Origin: an uncultured Clostridia bacterium
Lineage (GTDB): Bacteria > Bacillota > Clostridia > Oscillospirales > Acutalibacteraceae
Direction: 5' to 3'
DNA: 52,330 nucleotides
Assembly (NCBI GenBank): GCA_944384985.1
Contig: CALWVM010000014.1
Location: 1 to 52,330 of the forward strand
Shown here: positions 25,679 to 33,116 of the stretch, one piece after another
Layout: every line of letters starts with the position of its first letter
Position numbering within the stretch: the stretch's first letter is position 1
Made by a program: the position numbers and the translations under genes
Notes under the pieces: model-generated
What the model was told of the DNA's origin: nothing
What the model saw: the letters and a program-made list of their open reading frames with translations, nothing else
The model's database searches: none

Positions 25679-26344
25679 ATGGCGTTTAATGTGGCAATCG
25701 ACGGCCCCGCAGGCGCGGGGAAAAGCAGCATCGCCCGCGCGGCGGCAAAAGAACTCGGCTTCATTTATGTGGATACGGGCGCGTTGTATCGCGCGGTCGG
25801 CGTATACAGTCTGCGCAACGGTATCGATACAAAAGATGCCGACGCAGTCGCCGCTACGCTGCCGCACATTTCGGTCGAACTGAAATTCCGGGACGGTGTG
25901 CAGCATGTGTACCTGAACGGCGAGGATGTCTCCGAAGAGATCCGCACGCCGCCCGCGTCCATGGCGGCGTCCGATGTGTCCGCCGTTCCTGCCGTGCGGC
26001 AGTTCCTGTTCGATTTGCAGCGGGACATCGCCGCAAAAAACAACTGCATCATGGACGGCCGCGATATCGGTACGGTGGTGCTCCCCGATGCGCAGGTCAA
26101 GATTTTTCTGACCGCCTCACCCGAAGCGCGCGCGATGCGCCGCTATAAAGAATTGCAGGAAAAAGGCGCGAAGGATACCTACGAGGCAGTGCTCGCCGAT
26201 CTTTTGCAGCGCGACTACAACGATTCGCATCGCGCCGTGGCGCCGCTCAAGCCCGCTGAAGACAGCATAACGGTCGATAACTCCGGACTGCCTCTGGACG
26301 CTTCGATTGAGCAGGTGCTTTCGGTCATCCGTGCGGCGCTTTGA
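25679..26344 (+). CDS. cmk: Cytidylate kinase
   Basis: This 221-residue cytoplasmic kinase phosphorylates CMP and dCMP using ATP. The P-loop IDGPAGAGKSS is at the N terminus, followed by ELGFIYVDTGALYRAV. The NMP-binding segment contains VSEEIRTP, and DGRDIGTVVLPDA and the LQRDYNDSHRAVAPL lid complete the family pattern. A small hairpin ACGCCC-GAA-GGGCGT lies in the 41-base gap before it. The ribosome site is AAAGGAG. Confidence 0.96.
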   Translation: MAFNVAIDGPAGAGKSSIARAAAKELGFIYVDTGALYRAVGVYSLRNGIDTKDADAVAATLPHISVELKFRDGVQHVYLNGEDVSEEIRTPPASMAASDVSAVPAVRQFLFDLQRDIAAKNNCIMDGRDIGTVVLPDAQVKIFLTASPEARAMRRYKELQEKGAKDTYEAVLADLLQRDYNDSHRAVAPLKPAEDSITVDNSGLPLDASIEQVLSVIRAAL

Positions 26345-26374
26345 ATGCAGAAATTTTGCTCTTGAGGAGACTTT

Positions 26375-27019
26375 ATGGCAGACGTATATGACTTTTCCAA
26401 GGCCAAAGAATATAAGCTTTACAGCGCGCTTAAGCCGCTGGCGGGTGTAGTGTGCAAAACGGTGTACCGCTGTACCTATATCGGCAAAGAGAATATCCCG
26501 GAAACCGGCGGCTTTATCCTCGCGTGCAACCACCAGAGTGCCTTTGACCCAATCACCTTGGGCGGCTGCGGCAAACGCGTGTTCCACTTTATGGCAAAGG
26601 AAGAACTGTTCCGCAATCCGGCGCTTGCCAGGTTTTTAACACACTTGAACGCTTTTCCCGTTGTCCGCGGAAAAGGCGATATGACGGCCGTACACTATGC
26701 GGAGGAACTCATTCGAAACGGCTGGGTGCTTGGGATTTTCCCGGAGGGTACGCGTAACGAGGATTACCACCCCGGTCGTGGAAAATCCGGCGTGGCGCTC
26801 ATCGCCAAAGCCACAGGCGCGGATGTGCTGCCTGCGGCAATCTATACGGACACGCGCTACAAACTCGGATCACACCTGACCGTGCGTTTCGGGAAACTCA
26901 TCCGCAACGAAGAATTCGGCTTTACCGCTGAGGGGAAATCCCGCGAGTTAAAGGACGCCACGCGCCGCATAATGGGGGATATCACGGCGCTCTGGGAGGA
27001 AGGACATTGCAAAAAATAA
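26375..27019 (+). CDS. plsC: 1-acyl-sn-glycerol-3-phosphate acyltransferase
   Basis: This 214-residue membrane-associated acyltransferase makes phosphatidic acid from lysophosphatidate. Visible motifs are the catalytic NHQSAFDP (NHx4D type), a VVRGKGD motif and FPEGTRNED. An N-terminal segment of modest hydrophobicity precedes the catalytic domain. The gene overlaps the start of ispH by 13 bases, consistent with the common cmk-plsC-ispH order. The ATG follows TTGAGGAGA. Confidence 0.92.
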   Translation: MADVYDFSKAKEYKLYSALKPLAGVVCKTVYRCTYIGKENIPETGGFILACNHQSAFDPITLGGCGKRVFHFMAKEELFRNPALARFLTHLNAFPVVRGKGDMTAVHYAEELIRNGWVLGIFPEGTRNEDYHPGRGKSGVALIAKATGADVLPAAIYTDTRYKLGSHLTVRFGKLIRNEEFGFTAEGKSRELKDATRRIMGDITALWEEGHCKK

Positions 27020-29124
27020 CGCTTGCCAAAACCGCGGGTTTCTGCTTTGGCGTCAGCCGTGCGGTGCATTTGCTCGAAGATATGGTCGCGCGCGGCGAAA
27101 AGGCGTGCACCTTGGGGCCGATCATCCACAATCCGCAGGTGATTTCCTATTTCGAAGCGCATGGCGTGCGTGTGATCGACGATCCGGCCGCGTGCCGTGA
27201 AAAGGAAACGCTCGTCATTCGTACGCACGGCGTGCCAAAGCAGACGCTGGAAGCGGTGGAAAATATGCCGCTCCACTTTCAAAACGCGACCTGTCCGTTT
27301 GTCACCAAGATCCATAAAATCGTGCAGCAGAATTCCACGCCCGAAAACGTCACGCTGATCGCGGGCGACAAGGCGCACCCGGAAGTCGTGGGCATCCGCA
27401 GCTACTGCAACGGGCGTTCGTTCGTGTTCAACAGCTTTGAAGAATTGGAAGACTTGATCAGTGGGCAGCCCGATCTTGCAAAAAACGGCATGATTTTGGT
27501 TTCACAGACCACATTCAGCACCAAAACCTTCAAAAAATGTGTAAAAAAAATAAAAATGGTCTATACAAATGCCGTAATTTTTGATACAATATGTAGTGCG
27601 ACTGAGGAACGGCAGGAAGAAGCGTTCCGGCTTTCATGTGAAAATGACGCGATGCTCATCATCGGCGGCAGGCAGAGTTCCAATACCGCCAAATTGAAAG
27701 CCGTGTGCGAGTCGAACTGTCCGACCTTTCTGATCGAGACCGCCCAGGAGTTAGATGGCATTGACCTGTCCGGTTTCCGATCGGTCGGCGTTACTGCGGG
27801 TGCATCCACGCCCGACAGTATAATTAAGGAGGTACTGAAAACAATGTCCGAGAATCTTACGCAAACGCAGCAAACTGGGGCAGAAATCGTTGAAAAGGAG
27901 GAAACCGCAGCGGCTTCTGAAGCAACCAGCTTTGCCGATATGCTTGAGGAATATATTGATTCGAGTTCCGATCAAACCGTTGTTGGCCGTGTTGTGGCAG
28001 TCACCCCGACTGAAATTGAGGTTGAGATTGCCGGCAGAAAGCACACGGGTTATGTGCCCGCGTCGGAATACAGCAATGATCCGTCCGTCGATATTACCCA
28101 AGAAGTACATATCGGCGACGAGATGCACCTCATCGTGATGAAGACCAACGACTCCGAGGGCACAATGCTGCTTTCCAAACGCCGTTACGACGCCATGAAG
28201 GCGTGGGACGAGCTCACCGAAGATAATGAAGCGACCGTCGAGGGCAAGGTGACGGGCGTTGTCGGCGACGGCAAGGGCTTGTTCGTGCAGTACAACGGCA
28301 TTCGCGTGTTCGTGCCCGCGTCGCTTGCTAAGATCAACCGCAGCGATTCGCTGGAAGAAATGGTCGGCAAGACTGTCCAGTTCAAGATCATTGAAGTGGA
28401 TCGTCGCCGCCGCAGAGTGGTCGGCTCCATCCGCGCCGCTTATCGTGAGGCGCGCGCCGCTGCCGCAGAAAAGTTCTGGGCGCAGGCAGAAGAAGGGCAG
28501 AAATATACCGGCGTTGTCCGCTCGCTGACGAGCTACGGCGCTTTTGTGGATATCGGCGGTGTGGACGGCATGATCCACATTTCCGAGCTCTCCTGGAGCC
28601 GTATCAAGCAACCGTCGGATGTCGTTAAAGTCGGCGATACGGTGGAAGTGTATATCAAAGCGCTTGACCGTGAAAAGAAGAAGATTTCACTTGGCTACAA
28701 GAAGGCAGAGGACAACCCGTGGGAGATCCTGCGCCGCGACTATCCCATCGGCTCTGTGATGAAAGCGAAAATCGTTGGGCTTACGTCCTTCGGCGCATTT
28801 GCCAACATCCTGCCCGGCATTGACGGCCTGATTCACATTTCCGAGATTTCGCATAACCACATCGCCAATCCTGCCGACGTGCTGAAGATGGGCGACGAGG
28901 TTCAGGTCAAGCTTCTGGACGTGGATTTCGACAAAAAGCGTGTCAGCCTTTCCATGAAGGCGCTGGAAGATGCGCCGGTTGCGGATAATGCCGAGACTGC
29001 CGCATCTGTCTCCATCGACGAGCTTGCAGAAAAAATGAAGGCGGATGAGGCAAAAGCTGAAGAAGCCGCTCCGGCTGAAGAAGCGGCGCCTGCCGAAGAG
29101 CCCACAGAGGAACCGGCGGAATAA
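27007..29124 (+). CDS. ispH: IspH fused to four-domain S1 protein
   Basis: This 705-residue fusion has two parts. Residues 1-275 are 4-hydroxy-3-methylbut-2-enyl diphosphate reductase, the last step of the MEP isoprenoid pathway. The iron-sulfur cysteines C13, C96 and C196 are present, as are H41, H74, H124 and E126. After a linker, four S1 RNA-binding domains lie at about 323-392, 408-476, 498-566 and 581-651. They resemble a ribosomal protein S1-like factor and end in an Ala/Glu-rich tail. Such fusions are known in Clostridia. The start is TTG after GGAGGAAGG, inside plsC. A second Shine-Dalgarno and in-frame ATG at residue 280 may yield a free S1 protein. Confidence 0.95.
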   Translation: MQKITLAKTAGFCFGVSRAVHLLEDMVARGEKACTLGPIIHNPQVISYFEAHGVRVIDDPAACREKETLVIRTHGVPKQTLEAVENMPLHFQNATCPFVTKIHKIVQQNSTPENVTLIAGDKAHPEVVGIRSYCNGRSFVFNSFEELEDLISGQPDLAKNGMILVSQTTFSTKTFKKCVKKIKMVYTNAVIFDTICSATEERQEEAFRLSCENDAMLIIGGRQSSNTAKLKAVCESNCPTFLIETAQELDGIDLSGFRSVGVTAGASTPDSIIKEVLKTMSENLTQTQQTGAEIVEKEETAAASEATSFADMLEEYIDSSSDQTVVGRVVAVTPTEIEVEIAGRKHTGYVPASEYSNDPSVDITQEVHIGDEMHLIVMKTNDSEGTMLLSKRRYDAMKAWDELTEDNEATVEGKVTGVVGDGKGLFVQYNGIRVFVPASLAKINRSDSLEEMVGKTVQFKIIEVDRRRRRVVGSIRAAYREARAAAAEKFWAQAEEGQKYTGVVRSLTSYGAFVDIGGVDGMIHISELSWSRIKQPSDVVKVGDTVEVYIKALDREKKKISLGYKKAEDNPWEILRRDYPIGSVMKAKIVGLTSFGAFANILPGIDGLIHISEISHNHIANPADVLKMGDEVQVKLLDVDFDKKRVSLSMKALEDAPVADNAETAASVSIDELAEKMKADEAKAEEAAPAEEAAPAEEPTEEPAE
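27826..27846 (+). promoter_or_regulatory. Internal ribosome binding site and in-frame ATG at the IspH/S1 junction
   Basis: A full AAGGAGGT at 27826-27833 lies ten bases before ATG 27844, which is codon 280 of the fusion. Translation from here would give a 426-residue S1-domain protein starting MSENLTQTQQ. Confidence 0.65.
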
Positions 29125-29157
29125 TCCGCACAGGAAAAGAACAATAGCTTCCCAATA

Positions 29158-29194
29158 GCAGGAGGCAGGTCTTGCTGCCTGCCCCTGCTTTTTT
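29158..29194 (+). terminator. Terminator after the IspH-S1 gene
   Basis: An 11-bp stem (GCAGG-bulged A-GGCAGG with CCTGCC-CCTGC) is followed by six T. It lies only some 30 bases before the GH27 start codon. Confidence 0.88.
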
Positions 29195-29225
29195 ATTTGC
29201 ATTCCGCAAACAGGAGGTAAAAAGT

Positions 29226-30944
29226 ATGAACGGTAAAATTTTGTCCGCCGCGGTTCTGGCAGCGGGTGCAGCGGTGACCGCCGCTGCCACGGCGCTGAAA
29301 AAGCGGGATATCTGCCCGATCTGCGAGGTCAAGAAAGCGGCTGCGCGCGCCAATGTGCACGTCCGTGCCAAAGCGGAATATGACAACGGTGTTGCGCTCA
29401 CGCCGCCGATGGGTTGGTCGAGCTGGAACGCGTTTCACGACAAGATCAACGAAAAGCTGATTTTGGAAATGGCGGATGCTGTCAAAGCTTCCGGGCTTTT
29501 GGAAGCCGGCTATCAGTACATCAATTTGGATGACTGCTGGCAAAGCTCGCTGCGCGATGAAAACGGCCGCTTGCAAGGGGATTTGACAACTTTCCCGAAT
29601 GGCATCCCGGCGCTGGTGCGCGAACTCAACGAAAAAGGCTTTAAGGCCGGCATCTATTCCTCCAACGGTACACTGACCTGTGAGGATTTGCCCGCATCGC
29701 TTGGGCATGAGCGTCTGGACGCAGAGACCTTCGCTGCCTGGGGCATCGAATATTTCAAATACGATTTCTGCCACAATATCAAAATCCCGACCAAAGCGCC
29801 GAATATCGCGTATCTTCTGATCGGCGGCGGTGCGCTTCCGGAGGAACTCTGTCTGTACGCTTCGGACGCCGAACTGTATGGTTCCGCAAAGGTCAACTGG
29901 GATAAGAAGGGCGGTTATGTGACCCGGCTCGACAGCAATCTGGGCGCGATCAAATTCAGCTTTGTGGACATTCCCAAAGCGGGCGAATATGTGCTGACCA
30001 TCGTGGTGCGCAAGGCACTCAATGAGGAAAAATTCGTGACGGTGACCGTCAATGGGAAAGATACATATCCCGTCAGCTTCCCGCCGACCAAGGCGTGGAG
30101 AAACGAGGGGCGCGTCCAGGTAAAGATCCAGCTGCAAGAGGGGAGCAATACGCTGGAGATCCGCAATCCCGTTGCGTCGAGAATGGACAGCGCCGCCCTG
30201 CAATATATGACAATGGGCAAGGAACTCAAACGCGCTACGGCGCGCTATGCCGCGCAAAACGGCGTGCCGGAAAAGCCAATTGTCTATTCTATTTGCGAAT
30301 GGGGTATGAACCGCCCGTGGCAGTGGGGCAGGGAAGCGGGCAACCTTTGGCGCACCACGCCCGATATTATGCCGAATTGGGCTTCTGTGGTCGGGATTTA
30401 CGAGCACAACGTCCGCCTGTATAAACATGCGTGTGTCGGCGGCTACAATGACCCCGATATGCTGGAAGTCGGCAACGGCAATCTGACGCTCGAAGAAAAC
30501 CGTTCGCATTTTACCCTTTGGTGCATGATGGCGTCGCCCCTGATCCTCGGCAACGACATCCGCCTGTTCATCAAACCCGACGGCACGGCGGACCGCAGCA
30601 ACGAAGTGCTTAAAATTTTGACCAACCGGGAGCTTATCGCGGTCGACCAGGACCCCAAATGCATGCCCTGCCGCCGCGTCAAGACAAACGGGCTTACGGA
30701 TGTGCTGGTAAAGCCTTTGGAAAACGGCGAAATCGCGGTTTGCCTTTTCAATAAGTCGCCGAAGGAAATGACGATCACGGCGTCGCTGCGTTCGATTGCG
30801 AACCAGACGTTTGCAGGGCTGCCCGTGGCATCGCAGTATGCCTGCCGCGACCTTTGGGATAAAAATGAGGTCACGACCGATGACCTGCTCACGCCCTCCG
30901 TCCCCGCTCACGGCGTCAAGGTCTACCGCGTGCGCGCACTGTAA
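29226..30944 (+). CDS. GH27 alpha-galactosidase with inserted beta-sandwich domain
   Basis: This 573-residue glycosidase removes terminal alpha-galactose. The family opening LTPPMGWSSWNAFHDKI is near residue 58, followed by YQYINLDDCW. The nucleophile is D180 in KYDFC and the acid/base D411 in NDPDMLEVGNG. About residues 211-331 interrupt the barrel with a beta-rich segment resembling CBM6/CBM35-type modules (KAGEYVLTIVV, EGSNTLEIRN). The N terminus is an Ala-rich hydrophobic helix, then a CPIC motif. It may anchor the enzyme at the membrane or be an uncleaved signal. The ATG follows AGGAGG. A terminator immediately upstream makes its transcription source unclear. Confidence 0.9.
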   Translation: MNGKILSAAVLAAGAAVTAAATALKKRDICPICEVKKAAARANVHVRAKAEYDNGVALTPPMGWSSWNAFHDKINEKLILEMADAVKASGLLEAGYQYINLDDCWQSSLRDENGRLQGDLTTFPNGIPALVRELNEKGFKAGIYSSNGTLTCEDLPASLGHERLDAETFAAWGIEYFKYDFCHNIKIPTKAPNIAYLLIGGGALPEELCLYASDAELYGSAKVNWDKKGGYVTRLDSNLGAIKFSFVDIPKAGEYVLTIVVRKALNEEKFVTVTVNGKDTYPVSFPPTKAWRNEGRVQVKIQLQEGSNTLEIRNPVASRMDSAALQYMTMGKELKRATARYAAQNGVPEKPIVYSICEWGMNRPWQWGREAGNLWRTTPDIMPNWASVVGIYEHNVRLYKHACVGGYNDPDMLEVGNGNLTLEENRSHFTLWCMMASPLILGNDIRLFIKPDGTADRSNEVLKILTNRELIAVDQDPKCMPCRRVKTNGLTDVLVKPLENGEIAVCLFNKSPKEMTITASLRSIANQTFAGLPVASQYACRDLWDKNEVTTDDLLTPSVPAHGVKVYRVRAL

Positions 30945-30960
30945 GAAATACGCAAAAGAA

Positions 30961-31011
30961 CAGAGGACGGTTCTGGGTTTGCAAAGCCACAGAACCATCC
31001 TCTGGTTTTTA
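30961..31011 (+). terminator. Terminator after GH27
   Basis: A 15-bp stem with one mismatch (CAGAGGACGGTTCTG and CAGAACCATCCTCTG) is followed by GGTTTTT. Confidence 0.85.
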
Positions 31012-31028
31012 CTTTAGGAGAAAGAATA

Positions 31029-31529
31029 GTGAAAGGGAAAAAAGTTTTAACATCCATTGTAAATGTTGTTTTGCTGTTCGGTATTACAGCCGGGCTTTTT
31101 TACTGGATGATAAACAGCAACGAAACCAAAAATGCGGCAAGCACAATGGAAGTTGAAACTGCTTTAACTGGGTTTGGCTTTGCAATTCATAATGATATTT
31201 CCGTTCCTCCCGATCCCCCGTATTCTGAATATGCAAACAAAATAAGCGCTGAAAAAGATGATGTTGTTTTAAGTTTTTATGAATTTGATAACAATACCTA
31301 TTCGCGTGCGGTATATAAAGCATTTATCAGCAATTTCTATGATACGCGATATGAATCCGGAAACCGTATTGTAACAGAAGGTGGAAAAAATTATATGTAT
31401 TTTGCCTGTAATGGCAGACGGTATTATTCTTTAACCATGTACGTTGACAATACTGTAATTTGCGCCTATTGCGACATAGGCAGCGAATCCATCCTTCAGG
31501 ACGTGCTGTCAAAGATAAATTATATTTGA
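31029..31529 (+). CDS. Hypothetical membrane-anchored extracellular protein
   Basis: This 166-residue protein of no family I recognise starts at GTG with AGGAG eight bases upstream. It has one N-terminal transmembrane helix (about residues 7-27) and then an extracytoplasmic domain rich in Tyr, Asn and Ser with three Cys. The domain alternates strands such as YMYFACNGRRYYSLTMYV and ends in a SESILQDVLSKI helix, a pattern seen in small lipoprotein-like sensors. Its DNA is distinctly more AT-rich than the neighbours, which suggests more recent acquisition or relaxed selection. A terminator lies upstream, so a promoter must sit in the short gap or read-through is needed. Confidence 0.65.
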   Translation: MKGKKVLTSIVNVVLLFGITAGLFYWMINSNETKNAASTMEVETALTGFGFAIHNDISVPPDPPYSEYANKISAEKDDVVLSFYEFDNNTYSRAVYKAFISNFYDTRYESGNRIVTEGGKNYMYFACNGRRYYSLTMYVDNTVICAYCDIGSESILQDVLSKINYI

Positions 31530-31536
31530 GCCATCA

Positions 31537-31587
31537 AGACAGGGTAGGGCTGTGTGTCTGCATAAGACATAGAACCCTACCCTATCT
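31537..31587 (+). terminator. Hairpin after the hypothetical protein
   Basis: AGGGTAGGG pairs with CCCTACCCT and is extended by partly matching AGAC/ATCT flanks around a 25-base loop. No T tract follows, so it may be an RNA stabiliser rather than a terminator. Confidence 0.45.
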
Positions 31588-31606
31588 GCGAGGAGAGATT
31601 TCCCTC

Positions 31607-31635
31607 TTGACAATCGAACAAATGTTCTATATACT
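31607..31635 (+). promoter_or_regulatory. Promoter of the Y-family polymerase gene
   Basis: A perfect TTGACA at 31607-31612 and TATACT at 31630-31635 have a 17-base spacer. The spacer is almost filled by a LexA box. Confidence 0.88.
31615..31628 (+). promoter_or_regulatory. LexA (SOS) box 1
   Basis: CGAACAAATGTTCT matches the Gram-positive LexA/DinR consensus CGAAC-N4-GTTCG at all but the last position. It lies between the -35 and -10, so bound repressor would exclude RNA polymerase. Confidence 0.88.
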
Positions 31636-31640
31636 ATAAA

Positions 31641-31654
31641 CGAATATTTGTTCG
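31641..31654 (+). promoter_or_regulatory. LexA (SOS) box 2
   Basis: CGAATATTTGTTCG matches the same consensus with one change (T for C). It lies over the predicted transcription start, 26 bases from box 1 measured start to start. Confidence 0.82.
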
Positions 31655-31681
31655 ACTAATTTCCGACAAGAGGCGAACGAG

Positions 31682-32920
31682 ATGGAGCGTGTGATTTTGC
31701 ACAGCGACATCAACAACTGCTATGCATCCATCGAGTGCCTGTACGACGCATCCCTGCGCGGCAAGCCGATTGCTGTCGGCGGCTCTGTGGAAACGCGGCA
31801 CGGCATCGTGCTTGCAAAATCCGAACAGGCCAAGCGCTGCGGCGTGCAGACGGGCGAGGCGCTTTGGCAGGCAAAGAAAAAATGCAGCGACTTGGTGGTG
31901 GTGCCGCCGCACTACGAACGCTATGCACGCTATTCCGAACTGGTGCGCGGCATTTACCGAAGGTATACCGATCTGATCGAACCGTTCGGGCTCGACGAAG
32001 CCTGGCTGGATGTGACCGGCTCACAGCGGCTGCTTGGCGCAGGCAATGGCATTGCCGACGATATCCGCCGCACGGTACACCGGGAACTGGGGTTGACGGT
32101 TTCGGTCGGGGTTTCGTTCAACAAAATCTTTGCCAAGCTCGGTTCCGATCTCAAAAAGCCGGACGCCGTCACCGTTATCGGCAAACAGGATTTCCGCGAA
32201 AAGATTTGGAATCTTCCCGTGAGCTCTATGCTCGGCTGCGGGCGCTCCACCGTTCGAAAGCTGAACGGCTACGGTGTCCGCACCATCGGGCAGCTGGCAG
32301 CGTGCGACCGCACGTTTTTGAAAAACCTGTTTGGCAAAATGGGCGAGGTGCTTTGGGCGTATGCCAACGGCCTGGATGCTTCGCGCGTGCAGCCGGACGG
32401 CCTCGTTCCTGTCTCCAAAAGCATCGGGCACGGCGCGACCTGTGTGCGTGACCTGAAAACCGAGCGGGAGGTCTGGCTCGTGCTGTTGTCTTTGGCACAG
32501 GAGGTCGGCAAGCGATTGCATGAGGAAGCGCTCGCCGCCACGGCGGTACAGATCGGCGTCAAAAACAGCGCACTGTTCGTGCGTCAATTTCAAAAACCGC
32601 TTCCATTACCGACGCAAAGCGCCATGGAGCTTGCACGCGAAGCGTTCCGGCTGTTTTGTGAACAATATCGATGGGAGCTGAACGTGCGTGCACTGACGAT
32701 CCGCGCCATCCGCCTGCAGCCGGAAACGGCGCCCGTGCAGACGGATCTGTTTACGGATTTTGCACGGCATGAACGGCAGCAAAAAATCGATGAAACCGTG
32801 CTTTCCATTCGCCGCCGTTACGGTAAAAACGGGATCTTTAACGCCTGCCTGCTTTTGGAGACTGCCATCCCGCACAGCGCGCCCGATTTTGCAGTGCTGC
32901 CGGGCATGCCGTATAAATAG
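31682..32920 (+). CDS. dinB: Y-family translesion DNA polymerase (DinB/Pol IV type)
   Basis: This 412-residue error-prone polymerase copies damaged DNA. The catalytic acids are visible as D9 in HSDINNCYAS and D105/E106 in LDEAWLD. The steric-gate region and the helix-hairpin-helix-like stretch LNGYGVRTIGQLA follow, and the little-finger domain occupies about residues 235-350. Length is in the range of Pol IV enzymes. The C terminus could hold a beta-clamp motif but I cannot identify one firmly. Two LexA boxes over its promoter make it an SOS gene. It is monocistronic. Confidence 0.93.
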   Translation: MERVILHSDINNCYASIECLYDASLRGKPIAVGGSVETRHGIVLAKSEQAKRCGVQTGEALWQAKKKCSDLVVVPPHYERYARYSELVRGIYRRYTDLIEPFGLDEAWLDVTGSQRLLGAGNGIADDIRRTVHRELGLTVSVGVSFNKIFAKLGSDLKKPDAVTVIGKQDFREKIWNLPVSSMLGCGRSTVRKLNGYGVRTIGQLAACDRTFLKNLFGKMGEVLWAYANGLDASRVQPDGLVPVSKSIGHGATCVRDLKTEREVWLVLLSLAQEVGKRLHEEALAATAVQIGVKNSALFVRQFQKPLPLPTQSAMELAREAFRLFCEQYRWELNVRALTIRAIRLQPETAPVQTDLFTDFARHERQQKIDETVLSIRRRYGKNGIFNACLLLETAIPHSAPDFAVLPGMPYK

Positions 32921-33035
32921 AGGAAAAATCACGTCTGAAAAAAATGACAAAAACAGCCCGCTTGCGGCTAAAAAGCTGTGAATTTGGGAGAACATAAACG
33001 ACGCATGGTAAAATTTGCGCACACGGCATTGACGT

Positions 33036-33064
33036 TTGACAAAATCTGGTTTATTCTATATTTG
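33036..33064 (+). promoter_or_regulatory. Putative promoter of pyk
   Basis: TTGACA at 33036-33041 is perfect. The -10 could be TATTTG (33059-33064, 17-base spacer) or TATATT (33057-33062, 15-base spacer); neither is ideal. Confidence 0.5.
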
Positions 33065-33116
33065 AGGAAGATTTTTAAATTCCTTTTTTCTCTTTCCCAG
33101 AAAGGTGTCTGAACTT

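Noticed and set aside
29193-30998. Minus-strand frame of 601 codons opposite the GH27 gene
   Set aside because: It mirrors codon bias of the real gene; no motifs, and GH27 catalytic residues are on the plus strand.
31682-32920. Assigning the polymerase to the UmuC/Pol V group
   Set aside because: No umuD-like partner is present, and the HSDINNCYAS start and overall pattern look closer to DinB/Pol IV, though this was judged by eye.
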